A stretch of DNA of 64,000 nt from Paragonimus skrjabini miyazakii (taxonomy: Eukaryota; Platyhelminthes; Trematoda; Plagiorchiida; Troglotrematidae), in assembly GCA_014338405.1 (NCBI GenBank), contig JTDE01002130.1:1869-65868 (forward strand), given 5' to 3'. The notes under the pieces are model-generated. The model saw only the letters and a program-made list of their open reading frames with translations, did no database searches and had not been told where the DNA came from. The position numbers and the translations under genes are program-made. Of the stretch, positions 25,501 to 37,600 are shown one piece after another. Positions within the stretch are counted from its first letter, which is position 1. Every line of letters begins with the position of its first letter.

Positions 25501-28500
25501 TATTACACTTCATGCACGCTGTAAATATTTTTAATTCACACGTTTTTTGGATGCAGTTTGATAAAATTTCGTGTGCAACTTGAACGACCATGATATCGTT
25601 GACTACTAGTACCGGTTGCCATACAAGCGTATTATCTGATAGCAAAAATGAATAAGAAATTCACAAGTTCGAAAATATATAGGTCAAACACCATTCACAA
25701 GCGATAGTAGATTTCAAATAACCGTAGGCATTCCAGGCAGCCCTCTTTGAGAAGGTGCATCACAGGCGAACTCAAGCAACAGCGGATCCCAAATATATTG
25801 CTTTATTCCAAAGGAATCTAACTGAAAGTCCATTGGAATGTGTCAACCGCGATCACTTATAAGTAATGCACAGTTTTTAGCAGTGTTAGGAGTCTGTGGA
25901 TACAGACTGTTTCAGATCAAAAGACACCACACTAGATCGCATCCGTCGGAATTAGATAAGCCTTTCGGCCGGGCCCTTCTGAGGAAAACATCGGACTGAA
26001 GTGTCGATCTTATCAGTGCGTATTCTTGACCGGACAATAATTTGCACTCTTACTTCCTTGTTTGTGAAACTAGCGTGTTAAGCAAAATGTTACAACTTCA
26101 TAAAAGACCTGACCGAATAACCGTAGCAGGACGTTAAGTCACAACTTTGTATGAATAGTGTTTAGCTTGCTCGAAAGGAGAATAAACAGAATTGCCTGGT
26201 CGAGTCCGGTCAATAATCCCGTAATTAAGACTTCTCAGCTTAAATGAAACCGTTGTATTTGTTGAACTAACTTTAAACGGCTTGAAATAATCTCAATCCT
26301 CGAACTTCCTTAATGAATTTAAGAAATGCAGAAATGAAGACAATCAATTCAATCTAATTGGAAACTCCTGCTATAAACCTGAGTAGCATTCAAGTTGAAT
26401 AGGTTTATACTGACCAAAATCCACTTCTGCCTACCAAAAATTCATTTATCACAAAAACAGATGAACAAATGGTGATGATTGCAGGGTGGAAAACCGTCAT
26501 TGTTTAGAATTGACGGAACCTGTCGTTGTGCACTGAACTATTTATTTGTTAATGAGAAGAGACTTGATTGTTTCATATGAAACTTATGTAAACAAAACAA
26601 AAAGGGCGTCGATGCAGAAGGATGGTTATGCACCCTTTTTCATGCGAATAAACTGCGATACGCTTCGCAATGATAGATAACAACATAATGGCAGACTGTT
26701 AACAAGATCTTTTTAAAACTATTTAAACAGTTGGTAGAACCAGCGCGGGTAAATCAAAATCAACTGTACACGAAAAAGGAGACATTAAATTACATCAAAG
26801 ATAGAGAAGTGTTTAAGTCATCTTTGGTATTCAATTGTTCTAGTTAAAAACGACTACTCAAAATTGACTTTTGGTGACTGTCATTGGTGTTGTCCAAAAT
26901 AATGCGGTGCTGCTTTTGATGGTGTAAGTGAAACAGCCGTTAGAAAACAAAGTCACCTGTCACAACTCATGCAATGTCTGGACATCTGTCATTAACGTTA
27001 AGGGAAATGATTCATATTTAGGCACATCGTAAACAGTTGGCTAAGCCATTCCATAGAATTCAGCAAACCTCCTAACTTAACTATCACAAAGCCGCATAGA
27101 GTTTTTTGTTATTTTGGCACAATAAACTATGAGACACTTGGTTGACTAATTCACACAGTTCCAGAGTATTCTATTTCACGGTTCATGCAACATATTACGG
27201 TGTGAGTAAAAATGTACACATTTTTTCAGCTATGTCAACAACCAGACTAGGGAACAAACTAGCATTGAGATTAATCGAAAAGTAAACGTGATAAAATATT
27301 TCTTAAAATAGTCATTTAACTGTTAATAATCTGCACTAGATTCATTCTGGTAGGCAATGCCACTAATTTCATCTCTAGGTGTAGCGCTGTTCAAGGGTGT
27401 CAGGTAGTTTGTTACACCAACTGGCTGTCACACTAATGACATAAAAATAAATCAGCACTGAACCCATTTTACTTAAGATGATTGAAAAATAAACACGTAC
27501 AACTGTTATTTTGTTTGGGTAAAGAGAGCAAGATTTAAAGTGATAAACGGTGATAAGTCCGTGTATAACTAGCTGTGCTCAATGAAAAATAAAATTTTTG
27601 GGAGATATAAGTGTACTGCGACGTTAACCGGCACCAAAGGCTGTTCTTTTTTAGCATGCGTTGCACAGTAATCAACGGAAGTGGAATTTGGAGGCACAAA
27701 AACTGCCCGTCCCTCTGTGCAATAAGGTTTATCATTTGCGAATTATCTTAGGTAATCTCTGGAACATCAGAATACGTTGCGAGTTATTTTTTCTTATTCT
27801 ACTTGTTCGCCTGGTTTCATTGGAGCATTTTTAGAGCCAAATCTGCAAAACCAAGGCGAAGTGAATGCCACATATAAACTAACCGTCTCTGTCACGTTAT
27901 GTTTACAAGCAGCATAACCATACAGTAAATACATGGAATCAATATGCCATTAAACTGCATATTTGGTTTGTGAGTTGAAACAAGAAATTTCATTTTACGC
28001 TCATATGATCTCAGTATACTGAACTATTTGTGTTTACTTTTCTAACAATAATAAAACCACCAAGTAGACAAAATTCATGCTGATTCCGAAAGATTTCTAC
28101 AGTAATTATGCCTATGCAGTTGAACTCTGGTACAATAACATATTTTGGTACCTTTTTATTCAGGTGAATACTTGAAAGTCTTAGTACCCATGTTCTAGAC
28201 GATAAAGCTGAATTCGTACGCGTAAGTTCATTTAGTGATTAGGTTATCTCATTAAAATTGCTTTACTCAGGAGTATCCCCAAAAACATTAATCTGAACTT
28301 TACTCACAAAGCAATAAATACACAAATCTCTCACTGTCGATCACAGGAGATTTTGAGCGACTCACTGCGGCCATTTCAATTAGATGAAAGTCGGAATGCA
28401 AAAGAGAAATTCACTCTCGATTTCGGAAGCTCTGTTGAAGGCAACAAGCGACAAAAGTTCTACTCGTACACACCTCTTTGAAAAGGCCTCACTAAGATTG

Positions 28501-31500
28501 AAAATTTTTTAAATTCTGATTAATTTCCATGTTCACTGTGGTAAATACAAAACAGTAAACCTGAGAAAAAGACATTGTTTCAATAAAGCTAAGCCGATGT
28601 GCGTGCCGATGTGCCTGCAAGTTGAGCATAGTTACAGTTTTCTTGCCAACCTATCTCAAGGCCTGACAGCAACAGCCTTCTTGCAAACTGTCACACTCGT
28701 ATGCGTTAAGTATTTAAGATTCTGAACAGTCTTCGAGGTTAATATAATAATAATACTAATAGCAGCAATGCTAAACTCATTTGGTCCAAGATTTAAACAT
28801 GCCAATGAAAAATCACCTATTTGGATAACGTCTCTCAAGAGGTATTACTACTTTTGAATTAACAAGACCAAAACAATAATAGCAGCGGGTTATCATCATC
28901 GTCAACATAATTCCTACCCTCTCTCTCATCCTCCTTCTGCTTCTCACCGTCATCGTCATTATTACCCAAATTTTACGGGTAGCTAAAGTTGATATTAATC
29001 TGTCAGAGAAACAAGATAGGTAACATGTCAGTCTGCAACTGAATGAATAAGATTCACCAGAAGTTCAATTCTAAATTTTCCGTCCAACCTCAAACAATCA
29101 CTATCAAATATATCTACTTCTTGAAACCAACTAACCAGGTTTCTGGTGTGAACAGGCTAATACTTGAAATACAACATCGTTCGCATGATCTCTGCTCTGC
29201 TTCATTAACTGTTATTACTTTAAGGGTAACCCAGTTGAAAAACGGCGACCACCTCATCTCCTCGGATACTTATGACGTGTTGTGCAACTACATCTTGTGA
29301 AATGTTTATTTGAGATTGTAGAATTCATCTTAGCCTTTGACTGGATTATAACGCTGAGTACAGTGTTGACCGGTTCTTCTGATTTCAAAATGGCATAACA
29401 ATTGATGAAGAACAAGCAACAGTCAGATTTACCTTGCTAAGAGAGAGGTGCATTTCACCAACATGGGCAGACCTCAACGTCACAATGGGGCTGACTTAAA
29501 ATTAGTTTGGAAATCTAATGGTACACGATCATTCCAGTTTCGCTCTACGGTCAAAGAACCTAGCTTTTATTGACAATTGATTACAAATGCATTCAGTGTG
29601 TAATCTTTCGGTGTCTCCCTCAGTTGTACAAAGTTCTGTCATCCATAGAATGTTTGAAAGATTAGATATTTGAATCGGTGAGTCAAACAACCTCACTTTC
29701 TCGGATCTGCGAAAGGCATGACAGAAGTGTAGACCCACTATTTCCTCTTTACACACTCCATATTGGGCCTAATTTGAGGTCACTTTTCCTATTACGAGAC
29801 TAGAACATAGTAGCTGACACAGCCTTTTGTTGGTGACATCAGAGAAAATGAAGACAAGTCTGATTTCGTAATTTGGATATCACTGTATTTTAAATGAGTT
29901 CTCCAACCGTTATGACTATGTAATCAAACCAGTTTCTGGAAATCACACTGGAACTGTCCGTCGCAGCAGCCCTACTCATGCACAGCTCAATTATTCGGTT
30001 GTAGATTTCTGATGTCTAAACTTCGCCGACAGCTTGTGCGTACTTTTTCTTCATGGTTGTGAAGTTGGAACTCTGTATAGTCTAGTTGTTATTATGTATG
30101 ATCTTTTAAGCATCTAACTCACTACAACTTGAATGCCATAACCTATCGAACGTTTAATGGCCATTGCATTTTCCAATCCTTCTTTTGTAACCATAGTCCA
30201 TACGACTTTGACATCGACGGAACAGTAAATTCCCAAGGAGAACTGGCCTACAGAACCAAACAAGGAAAAGAATTGGGCAGCGTCAAGCTACAGAAAGTCC
30301 TACAAAAAGGTCACTTGAAACATTTGCAAATTATAGCAGTTAACGGTAAAACCATGTTGGGTTGTATTGAACAAGACTTTTTGTCTGCTTTTCAAAATGC
30401 AACTGGAACAATTCAATTACGCGTGATCCCTCGTATTCTCACAAACCATTTATTGAAACGGTGAGTTTTGTTATCATATGTTCATGGTCTTTTAAGATGT
30501 TTACAGTTCACTTAATCATATTGGGTTGGTTTGTGGATGTTCGTTGAAAATTCAGATAACTTACACACATCTACAGCAGCAACTGGCATTAATCCGACAG
30601 TCAATCTCAAAAGCAAGCTGAAGTCAAGAACTGTGCAAGGATTTTGCATTTGTTGAATGAACCAGCTATGCGCGTACATTCACAACCAACCTTAATGTTA
30701 GGTTCTTGTTGGTTTTAGCGCTACTTTCTCCGGTCTACTTCATGTTCTGTGAGTAAAACTCGACGGGTCACGTGATGAGCTGGCATGAACAGTTTGTATC
30801 TGATCCAGAAGAATCGATAATGAAGAATTGCATCAAATAATGATGCATTCCATTTTGATTTAGCTATAGTCTACTCATGCAAACAGGGTGAACAGCAAGA
30901 AGATATGTAAACCAACAGGTTTACTCCTCGGATTTTGAAACCTACGATTAACTGAATTATCCTAAATTCAGCTTTTCAACGACAAAACCGCAAAGATTTC
31001 CTGCTGCGGGTTAAAGTGGTTCATCTTTCAGCTAGATATTTTCACTTACAGCTTGATTGTTTGTTTGCAATATGTAGGTGTCTGGATGTTGTATGTTTGA
31101 ATGTAGACGTAGCTATTTTTAGTAGTTAGGTCCATTCTCCTCCCCCTCTTTTTTTACTCGCCTCTCATGTGGGTTCATTTTCTTTCCTTTTTTCCTTTGT
31201 GGTTATATAGTGGTTAAGCATCAGTGTGAACCACTGATGTATTGCTGTCTATGATGATGAGAGATATTTTCAAGCTTCTCATGACTTAGGCAGATATAGT
31301 CAGAGTAATAGGTGTGAAAATCGAAACAATGCAAGCTTACGTCGTTAACATTGAGCTAACTTTAGTCCATCCAAACAATCTTAACCATTTCAAGACATTA
31401 TGAAAATGAATCACTATAGGAACTGGTCAGCTGACTCTGTATCTATCGATAAGATCATCACCGCCGGAGGCATATACACATATATATGTGCATAGCACAT

Positions 31501-34450
31501 CTCATTAACTTCAGTAACCGTTTGAACACAAACTTACCACATGTGTAACATAATTAGAGCCGCAGATTTAATGTGTTCCACATAACTGTCGCGTACGAAC
31601 CCCGAACGTTGGCTTTTCCACCTGATAAACTTGACTTAAGACCAGATAGCTAATTACGGCTAACCACTATGTCATATTTTCATACAGGCTAATTAAACAT
31701 GACTTCCAAACTGAGTTGTGTGCTTTATTTAAATGTTCACAAATGAACCGGCGAACTTAGCATCAGTTTCAACTGACAGCTATCGTAATGATAACAAAGG
31801 AAGTCACAGCATATCAAGAAAATCTGGTGGTATCTCTCACGTGTTCCAGAAACCTGACGTGTCTTACAGAAACTTATTATGAAGGTAGTCATCTAGTCTG
31901 TCAAAATCACGCATACGTTTTAGTACGTGATTTCACAAGGGCTTAAAATCAACTTTGATTTGAATGTGAACAAACGTCATCTATGACTATATTTAGTACC
32001 GCAGATTCTTCCATGTACCACATCCAAAACGAAGCTTTGACTAAAGTGTGATTTCACACATTCCGCTCAGTCATATAACGCGTGAAATGAACGCAATAGT
32101 ATTCATGTAAGCACATTTTACAACAAAGTCTATCGATGTAACCCCTACCTATGGTAATTTATATATCGAGGATAGAAGTGAATTTAAATAGTGGTCGAGA
32201 AGTTCTTACGAACTCGAGAAATTGATATTCTTTACCATATTTTTTCACGGCAAATTTAACTATCACACCCACACGATGATTGATGTGTACTATGGGTTCA
32301 GTGGATGGCAAAACCATCTGTTGAAACTATTTAATACACTTGATTAATTTAAATCTAGTATTCACTAGCCGTTTTGAACGTGTTTGCTTATTCCACATGG
32401 ATGCATGTCAGCAGTACTGCTTGTTTACATTTGTTCATGGATCAAGCAATACATAGTAATAGGTATATATAAATATAGTGACTGTACTCTGCTGGTCTCG
32501 ATCAATGTAACCAAATCCAAGTCATGTTGACGGTTCTTCTAATTTGATACTCTGAACAGTCAGATTATTTTATATAGCCAAATTGAACTATGGCAAACGG
32601 ATTGAATGTACCCGATTTTACCGTACCTGTGGCACTTGGCGTTACGAAATCGACAGGTCAATCGAGAGTGCTTGCTACCACATGACTTACAGTAATCCCA
32701 CCGTCGGGTAGTATTTGAATCAGATGCAGGGCGATTATCATCAATTGCATCTCCAGTATATCTTTTTCCGACGGCCGCCTATGCTGACCTTCTGATCGTC
32801 TCAGGTTGTCGTTGTATAAAACCCTCGGTTCATCTTTCAAAGCGGCTTTGACATCCTGATACTGTTCGTATAATGTTCTGGCTGACTGGGAAGTGGAATT
32901 CGGAAGCAGCAGAAGCTTCTGTTGTAGATCACGCAAATTTACTCTAGCAATCAACCGGTCACAGAGTTGAGTGTGTAATTGGTCCTCGAAATTACACCTA
33001 GCAGCTTGAGTCTGAATTTCTAGAATAAATTTTCTGATATCCTGGTTTTATTTTCTCACGAGCGTATGAAATTTGGCTCGTTCGGCTGCTTCAAAGTTTA
33101 CAGGTTGGACATGTGAAAACAGCAGTTTCTTCAAGGATTGATAAGGAAGAGAAATCGGTGAATCAGGAAATGACAAGTTTTTCACCAAGCTGTACGCATC
33201 TTTGCCAATTACGGTGGGGAAGTGAGCGGCTTTCTTTTCCGCTTTCATCTCTTTGCCTGTGAGACAACATATTTCGAAGCGTTCGAAATAGTCCTCGATT
33301 TCTCTCGACGAATTATGAATATTGAGAAATTCAAGTGGACGGGAATCCATCGTAGAAACTTGCAGAAGTCCACGGTGTCAATTGTGATGATTCCAGAAAT
33401 ACCGAAATGAAGTAGTTAAATTAGCTCACCCCCAGAGCTAGCTTCGACACAATAGCAATAACAACCGAACTAAGCAAAGCAGGCAATTTATCCCTCGAAC
33501 GCAATTGTACAACTTGTGATCAGCAATGTAATAAAACAACAGTCATGAGAAATAGGTTTAGTGACAATCACCACACAAGTGCAAACTGATGGCTGTGGAG
33601 CTTAAAAATCATTCCAAAGTGCATATGAATAGACGGTGCCCACCCCAGTTTAAAAATGTTATGGCGAAATATCGTTCGGCAAATCGAGCTCCTAATTGTT
33701 CACTTCGTGTGTGCACACGACTATTTGTGCGTTTGCGCTTCAACCGCAACTGGGGCTAGCGACGCAGCAGATTTTTATTCAAAACATCTTGTACATTTCT
33801 GTTTATTTCTACCCGTTTAACTGACATTGTTTACAGCAAATCTCCTGTGATTTTGTTCTCCCCGTATCACTTCCTACCAGTGGAGGCTCCTTCGACGTTT
33901 CGACTTTTCTACTTGCCTATCCAACGAAAATCCTTTGCTAGATTTTTTAAAGAATTTGGGATACACTGCCATTGATACTTATTTGTCATCCACACACTCT
34001 TCTTTTTAGATAAATTGGTGTGTCTGTGCTAAAGTTGCGGCTGTTTGATGTTGATTACTCCAGAAAACCTGCATTTATACTACTCATTATTACCATGAAT
34101 GAATCCCATTTCTATTTTGCTTTGGTAGCTGTGTATAACCGATCTTTCAGGCAACCTCAATGCCTGATACCACAGTGACCCCTGGTAAAATAACTTTATA
34201 ATCAATGACAATCAAATCACTAGAAAAAGTAGGGCCCTAATTGCTTCCACTCTTTCAAACTTCTTTCCTTAATGCTCGAGCACGCCAAAATGTCATCTTT
34301 TGAATTACTGAAAGTTAATGTTATCCAATACTTTAGAGGTACTTCTGTATTTAGTTGCATGTAATATAGTTTTCATTCCAGTTTTCCGTTCATTTCAGAC
34401 AAAACAAAGCTGAACTACGAAATCGAATGCAGTTGTCGAAAGTCCCGTGA
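13170..34450 (+). CDS. SDCBP: syntenin (syndecan-binding protein), tandem-PDZ scaffold; four exons
   Basis: Exons 13170-13517, 16853-17028, 30197-30460 and 34399-34450 sum to 840 nt, coding 279 residues plus stop; human syntenin-1 has 298. All junctions are GT-AG with phases 0, 2 and 2. The N-terminus MSRYPKLDE resembles the vertebrate start and keeps a YPxL motif (residues 4-7), the type of site that binds ALIX. A Ser/Asp-rich stretch follows (about 25-38). PDZ1 covers about 94-174 with loop KLGIKL (106-111); PDZ2 covers about 175-260 and includes VNGKTMLG (223-230). Syntenins bind syndecan and other membrane-protein tails and phosphoinositides, and drive ALIX/ESCRT-dependent vesicle formation at membranes and endosomes. 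PDZ2 lacks the usual G-hydrophobic loop. Exons 1-3 are firm; exon 4 rests on frame, acceptor and length. Confidence 0.88.
13518..16852 (+). other. syntenin intron 1 (3.3 kb)
   Basis: It begins GTGAGT and ends CAACATAG. It contains one clear tRNA-derived SINE (15770-16075). The open frame at 13826-14116 and smaller ones have no recognisable domain, and no in-phase exon with a PDZ match was seen. Confidence 0.75.
15770..16075 (+). mobile_element. tRNA-derived SINE, family A
   Basis: The head is tRNA-like: a box A word TGGTCTAATGG (15778-15788) and a box B word GGTTCGATTC (15832-15841), followed by a non-tRNA body. The head most resembles an arginine tRNA, but the anticodon arm does not fold cleanly and the sequence runs on, so it is a SINE and not a tRNA gene. 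The body (about 15850-15945, with AGGTCGAAACAGCTGTCCAC) recurs at 17771-17945 and inverted at 17674-17727. The 3' boundary is uncertain. Confidence 0.75.
16853..17028 (+). CDS. SDCBP: syntenin exon 2: rest of PDZ1
   Basis: It encodes residues 117-174 plus two bases of codon 175. The reading AMYFAFVDVNSPVANVGIGF aligns with the PDZ1 strand that in other syntenins runs through an NSPA motif, then GFADQLVQVRGVNI matches the GDQVLQINGEN segment. The acceptor is ACATAG and the donor GTAAGC. No long open frame marks this exon; it is found by homology and by the exact phase match to exons 1 and 3. Confidence 0.87.
17674..17727 (-). mobile_element. inverted fragment of SINE family A
   Basis: Read on the minus strand this matches the body of the SINE at 15770 (GTGCCGATGA, AGGTCGAAACAGCTGTCCAC region) with several substitutions. 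It lies about 45 bp upstream of a plus-strand copy, so the two form a head-facing inverted pair. Confidence 0.6.
17771..17945 (+). mobile_element. tRNA-derived SINE, family A, second copy
   Basis: Box A-like TGGTCCAGTGG (17790-17800) and box B GGTTCGATTCC (17844-17854) have the same spacing as in the copy at 15770, followed by the shared body with AGGTCGAAACAGTTGTCCAT. It diverges from the first copy by scattered substitutions, so both are old. The tail after about 17945 is not shared. Confidence 0.75.
19486..19548 (+). mobile_element. weak tRNA-like / SINE relic
   Basis: A box B-like word GGTTTCGAGTCC (19528-19539, one extra T) follows, at suitable spacing, a box A-like word around GGAGAGTTAGCGCC. 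It is unlike the family A and B heads. It could be a SINE remnant or chance. Confidence 0.3.
30197..30460 (+). CDS. SDCBP: syntenin exon 3: PDZ2
   Basis: It completes codon 175 (Arg) and runs to two bases of codon 263. It starts RPYDFDIDGT, matching the RPFERTITMH inter-PDZ junction of vertebrate syntenin, and contains IIAVNGKTMLG and TGTIQLRVIP before LLKR, matching the PDZ2 core and the IIKR end. At the carboxylate-loop position (human HVGFIF) the residues are ELAYRT (190-195), so the glycine and two hydrophobics are lost. Acceptor CCATAG, donor GTGAGT. Confidence 0.88.
30461..34398 (+). other. syntenin intron 3 (3.9 kb)
   Basis: It begins GTGAGT and ends in a pyrimidine-rich run and ATTTCAG. 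It carries the antisense gag relic at 32593-33350. The remainder has no recognised feature beyond a small AT palindrome (CACATATATATGTG near 31480). Confidence 0.65.
32593..33350 (-). pseudogene. retrotransposon gag (capsid and zinc knuckles), broken
   Basis: Read antisense to syntenin. The 5' part starts at ATG 33350 and has a capsid-like stretch (IEDYFERFEICC, AAHFPTVIGKDAYSLVKNL). A single in-frame TAA at 33048-33050 interrupts it, after which the same frame continues through CDRLIARVNLRDLQQKLLLL to about 32700. A frameshift then leads into a zinc-knuckle region: one intact CX2CX3HX4C (CKSCGSKHSRLTC, near 32655-32691) and one in which a Cys and the His have become Tyr (to 32593). This is the layout of gag in LTR retrotransposons of the Ty3/gypsy group. 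A related copy lies at 59585-60365. No LTR or pol was recognised beside it. It is inactive as read. Confidence 0.72.
34399..34450 (+). CDS. SDCBP: syntenin exon 4: C-terminal tail and stop
   Basis: It follows a good acceptor (CCGTTCATTTCAG) and completes codon 263. It adds QNKAELRNRMQLSKVP and a TGA, giving a short basic tail of about the length seen after PDZ2 in other syntenins. The sequence itself is not conserved enough to be decisive. The total becomes an exact multiple of three. An alternative terminal exon elsewhere in 30461-37000 cannot be excluded. Confidence 0.6.
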
Positions 34451-34617
34451 TTAACATTGATCATTTTTATTGTCAGTGAATCCAAAATGATGTCAACAAT
34501 ACTTCTAGTATTTTTGTGTACATTTTACTTTCATTTTTAAACAGATAATTTCCACTTTTGAATTTGAAAGTTTAATATTTCTTTTTATCTTATCAGCCAT
34601 AATTGCTTTACTAAGGC

Positions 34618-34623
34618 AATAAA
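34618..34623 (+). terminator. candidate polyadenylation signal for syntenin
   Basis: AATAAA lies 168 bp after the proposed stop codon, in an A+T-rich stretch. Position and strand suit a short 3' UTR. The hexamer is common by chance in this DNA. Confidence 0.4.
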
Positions 34624-37600
34624 CCCCTTGACATTTTTATATTTTAACCAGAACTGTTTTGCTGTATTACGAAAAACAAAATCAGACGAAAGACTGAAAG
34701 CTATCATTGTTTTTGAAATACCAACAACTGATCGGTGTTTCCTAGTAATAAACACTGTTTCAACGTTAATCTGCGTCTAGTATTCCGAATGACAACAGGT
34801 TGCACAGTACTCTTTTCAAGTCGAAATCCCTACGAAATGGCTTACTCATTCAAGGAGCAGATTTACAAGACAATAATTATTTTCCACTGACCACATAGTC
34901 GAGGGGAGAAATCTTCCAGAACCAGACGGGAAACACTTTGGTACAAGCAATGCCTCAGTTCTGACAAAGCAAATCCGGTCGCAAAACCGATCCCCAAAAT
35001 GCATAAACCACTAATTCATCAACCCTCACGTTTAACATATGGCCTGCTAAAACATGACCTGTATCAGAACTGAAAACTTGGTTCAAGGCTTCTTAATTCG
35101 ACCTGAGAAATTGGCATGATGTAACAGGATGTTTAGTCTGAACCGATCAGATTCACGTGAGCTTGTGTGAGAGCATCATACTCTTGACCTAGGTTAAGCT
35201 CTACATCAACATGATGTCTAGTAAATAACCGGTGAGAAGTACAAGCGATAACCATCGTTGGCAGCTATTTTGTAACTATGAGTAAAATTCCTACAGATGT
35301 AATGACATGACTACAGTGTTCCTCCTAATTCTGTAAGTAAAGTTACTTCTTCACTTAAAAGAATAGATGAATATGAATCTACTTCACGCAGACCAAAAAC
35401 CTCGTCATCAATACCTCAGTTACTAGTACTTGTCGTATGCAACGGAAACAGAATAAGACGTAATTTGAATATGTGAAATCTTGCTGTTGTACAGTAGCAA
35501 ACGCAGGATGTTGCTAAGTCAACACATTTGCTGTTTGCTTCGCCTCATTTATTGTAAACCACTTTGATGATCCTTTGTCATTGTGCGTTAGTTTGTAGCC
35601 ATTTAAACAAACTGCAAGCAAGAGTCACCGTTTATTCGGTACAAATTACTTGAGTATTCAAAATAGTTTTCAGTCAATAACGACGATTTGAGTCAGCGGC
35701 CGTTCTTTCCATAACTCTTATTTTGTCAAGCGTTGTTAAATGACATTTAGCGTTCTATAGTGGAAGCATCAAAATTGGGATACATATTGGATAAGCTGAA
35801 TATAGGTACAATTTGAAAAAACTTTAATTAGGACAATCTGTAATCTCCTGACGAAAGTTCTTAAGCCCGGCGCCTAATTAGGACAAGAGCTCCTTTGAAT
35901 AGATCCCTTGTGAACTCAAACTACGGGAAGATAACACACGTATTCGGCAGGACACAAACTGGCACACTGTGCTAGTGGGTGGGGCGTGTCTGGTTGGAGA
36001 ATCATCGACGGAAAACGACCTCCAGTAGGCCAATTTCAATAGACACATGTACAGTTTTGTAAATGTGATCACATAGGGAGGAGCACTCGTGGTGACAGTT
36101 TCTCCCAGTAGCTGGTCTGCCTGGAACAAAAAATGTCCAATAAGTAACACTAACTTCTACAGTATCAGAGTGGCTTGTTAAAAGTCATCGGCTACTACAG
36201 GAAAAATCTCCAATGAAATTCTACTAAAGATGTTTGGTCTAACAAAAAAAGAACAGGGAGTACAATTGATAGATGACACGTATCTTCTCACAAACTACGT
36301 CGACACTGGCAAAAGCACAAATACCACTCAATCATTTCGAAAGAATCTATGAGTGCTCTAATGAATGAACGTTCTCATCACTATAAAACTTTGCGGGGTG
36401 CCGACCTACTGAAACAGACTTACGAGCCTGCGTTCATTCTTAAAACTTGTCGACAGTTTTTAATAGTCTAAAGGAACACTGCTGAGTGAGTCATGTATTC
36501 CAAGATAAACGTCACGCTCGAAAATGTTTATTGTAGGACTGCGTACTGTTTAGTTCGTTTGGTGGCGTCAAGGCAAGATTTGCTGTTCAACAGGGCCTCA
36601 AATGAACATTAAGCAAAGTAACCGAAACGATCCAAAGTAATGCAAAGTCGGAACAAAAGTAAATGTGTGGCTAACTGAAAACAATCTATCCATCACACCA
36701 ACACGAAACAAAATCGAGGCGAATTTAACAGGTTGTAATCGAAATCACACTAACACTCCTGAGGAAGGCCAACCGAGGTGGTTGAAACGTAAAGTATTAC
36801 AACTCGCTCGTAACGTTGTGTTATTCTCAATCCATTTATCAATGATATACAGATCCCTTCAAACTAAGTGACATCCGTTTCAAAGCACTAACGAGTGGCG
36901 GCAGGAATTTCTGTCACTGAAACTTTGGTGGAAATTGAAATGACATCAAGTTTGTCTGAGCTTAAGCTGAACTCCTTTAATGCAGCAAAATTTTGGATTT
37001 CTCAAGTGGCTTAGGCATACGGGAGGAGAATATTACTAGCGCACAAAGTGAGGTCATTGTACGGTCGATCAGTAGACGCAGTGCTACCCTGAGACTAACA
37101 TAAACTGGTTTTGCTCTCTGTGATTGCCTGCCAACGTTAGCGTTGTTCAAAAGGAATCGTCAATGAATGTTTAAATACGGTACTGTTGTTTTGTCCAGCG
37201 TGAGACATAGTGGTCCACCCAGTTGTTTCATAAACATATGGACCGAAAGATAAGATGACCATCAAGAAGAATGACTATCGAATATGGCGCTAATTTTTGA
37301 ATAGGAAGAATCTACTGAATGTTATTTATCCCGTAAAAATCCAAACGCTTGTTTTTCATCTAAGTGTACATTTGCTTTACCTCATGAAACACGCACGATA
37401 TGTACACAATTCACAGTCAACTTTCCAAACATAGAAAGCAGCATGAATCTCAGGCCAACATAATTCAATAACCCTGTTTCGTATTTTGTAGTCTACATGG
37501 ATAGTCAGTCACAGCAGTATAATGAGAATATTACTGCTCGAAACTCATGCTGTTTTAAGATAACTGGTTATTAGGTTGTCAACACCGTGGTTTTATCATT

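Larger units (their letters stand above)
17029..30196 (+). other. syntenin intron 2 (13.2 kb)
   Basis: It begins GTAAGC and ends TAACCATAG. It holds SINE family A copies (17674-17727 inverted, 17771-17945) and a weak tRNA-like relic (19486-19548). The rest, about 10.6 kb from 19549 on, shows only short chance open frames and no transposon coding sequence that I can recognise. No further PDZ-like exon is needed, because exon 2 joins exon 3 in frame between PDZ1 and PDZ2. Confidence 0.7.

Noticed and set aside
36737..36790. A GAGGAAGGCC...GTTGAAACG stretch as the end of a Penelope-like or LINE element
   Set aside because: Only a short word matches; no reverse transcriptase or tail repeat is visible nearby.
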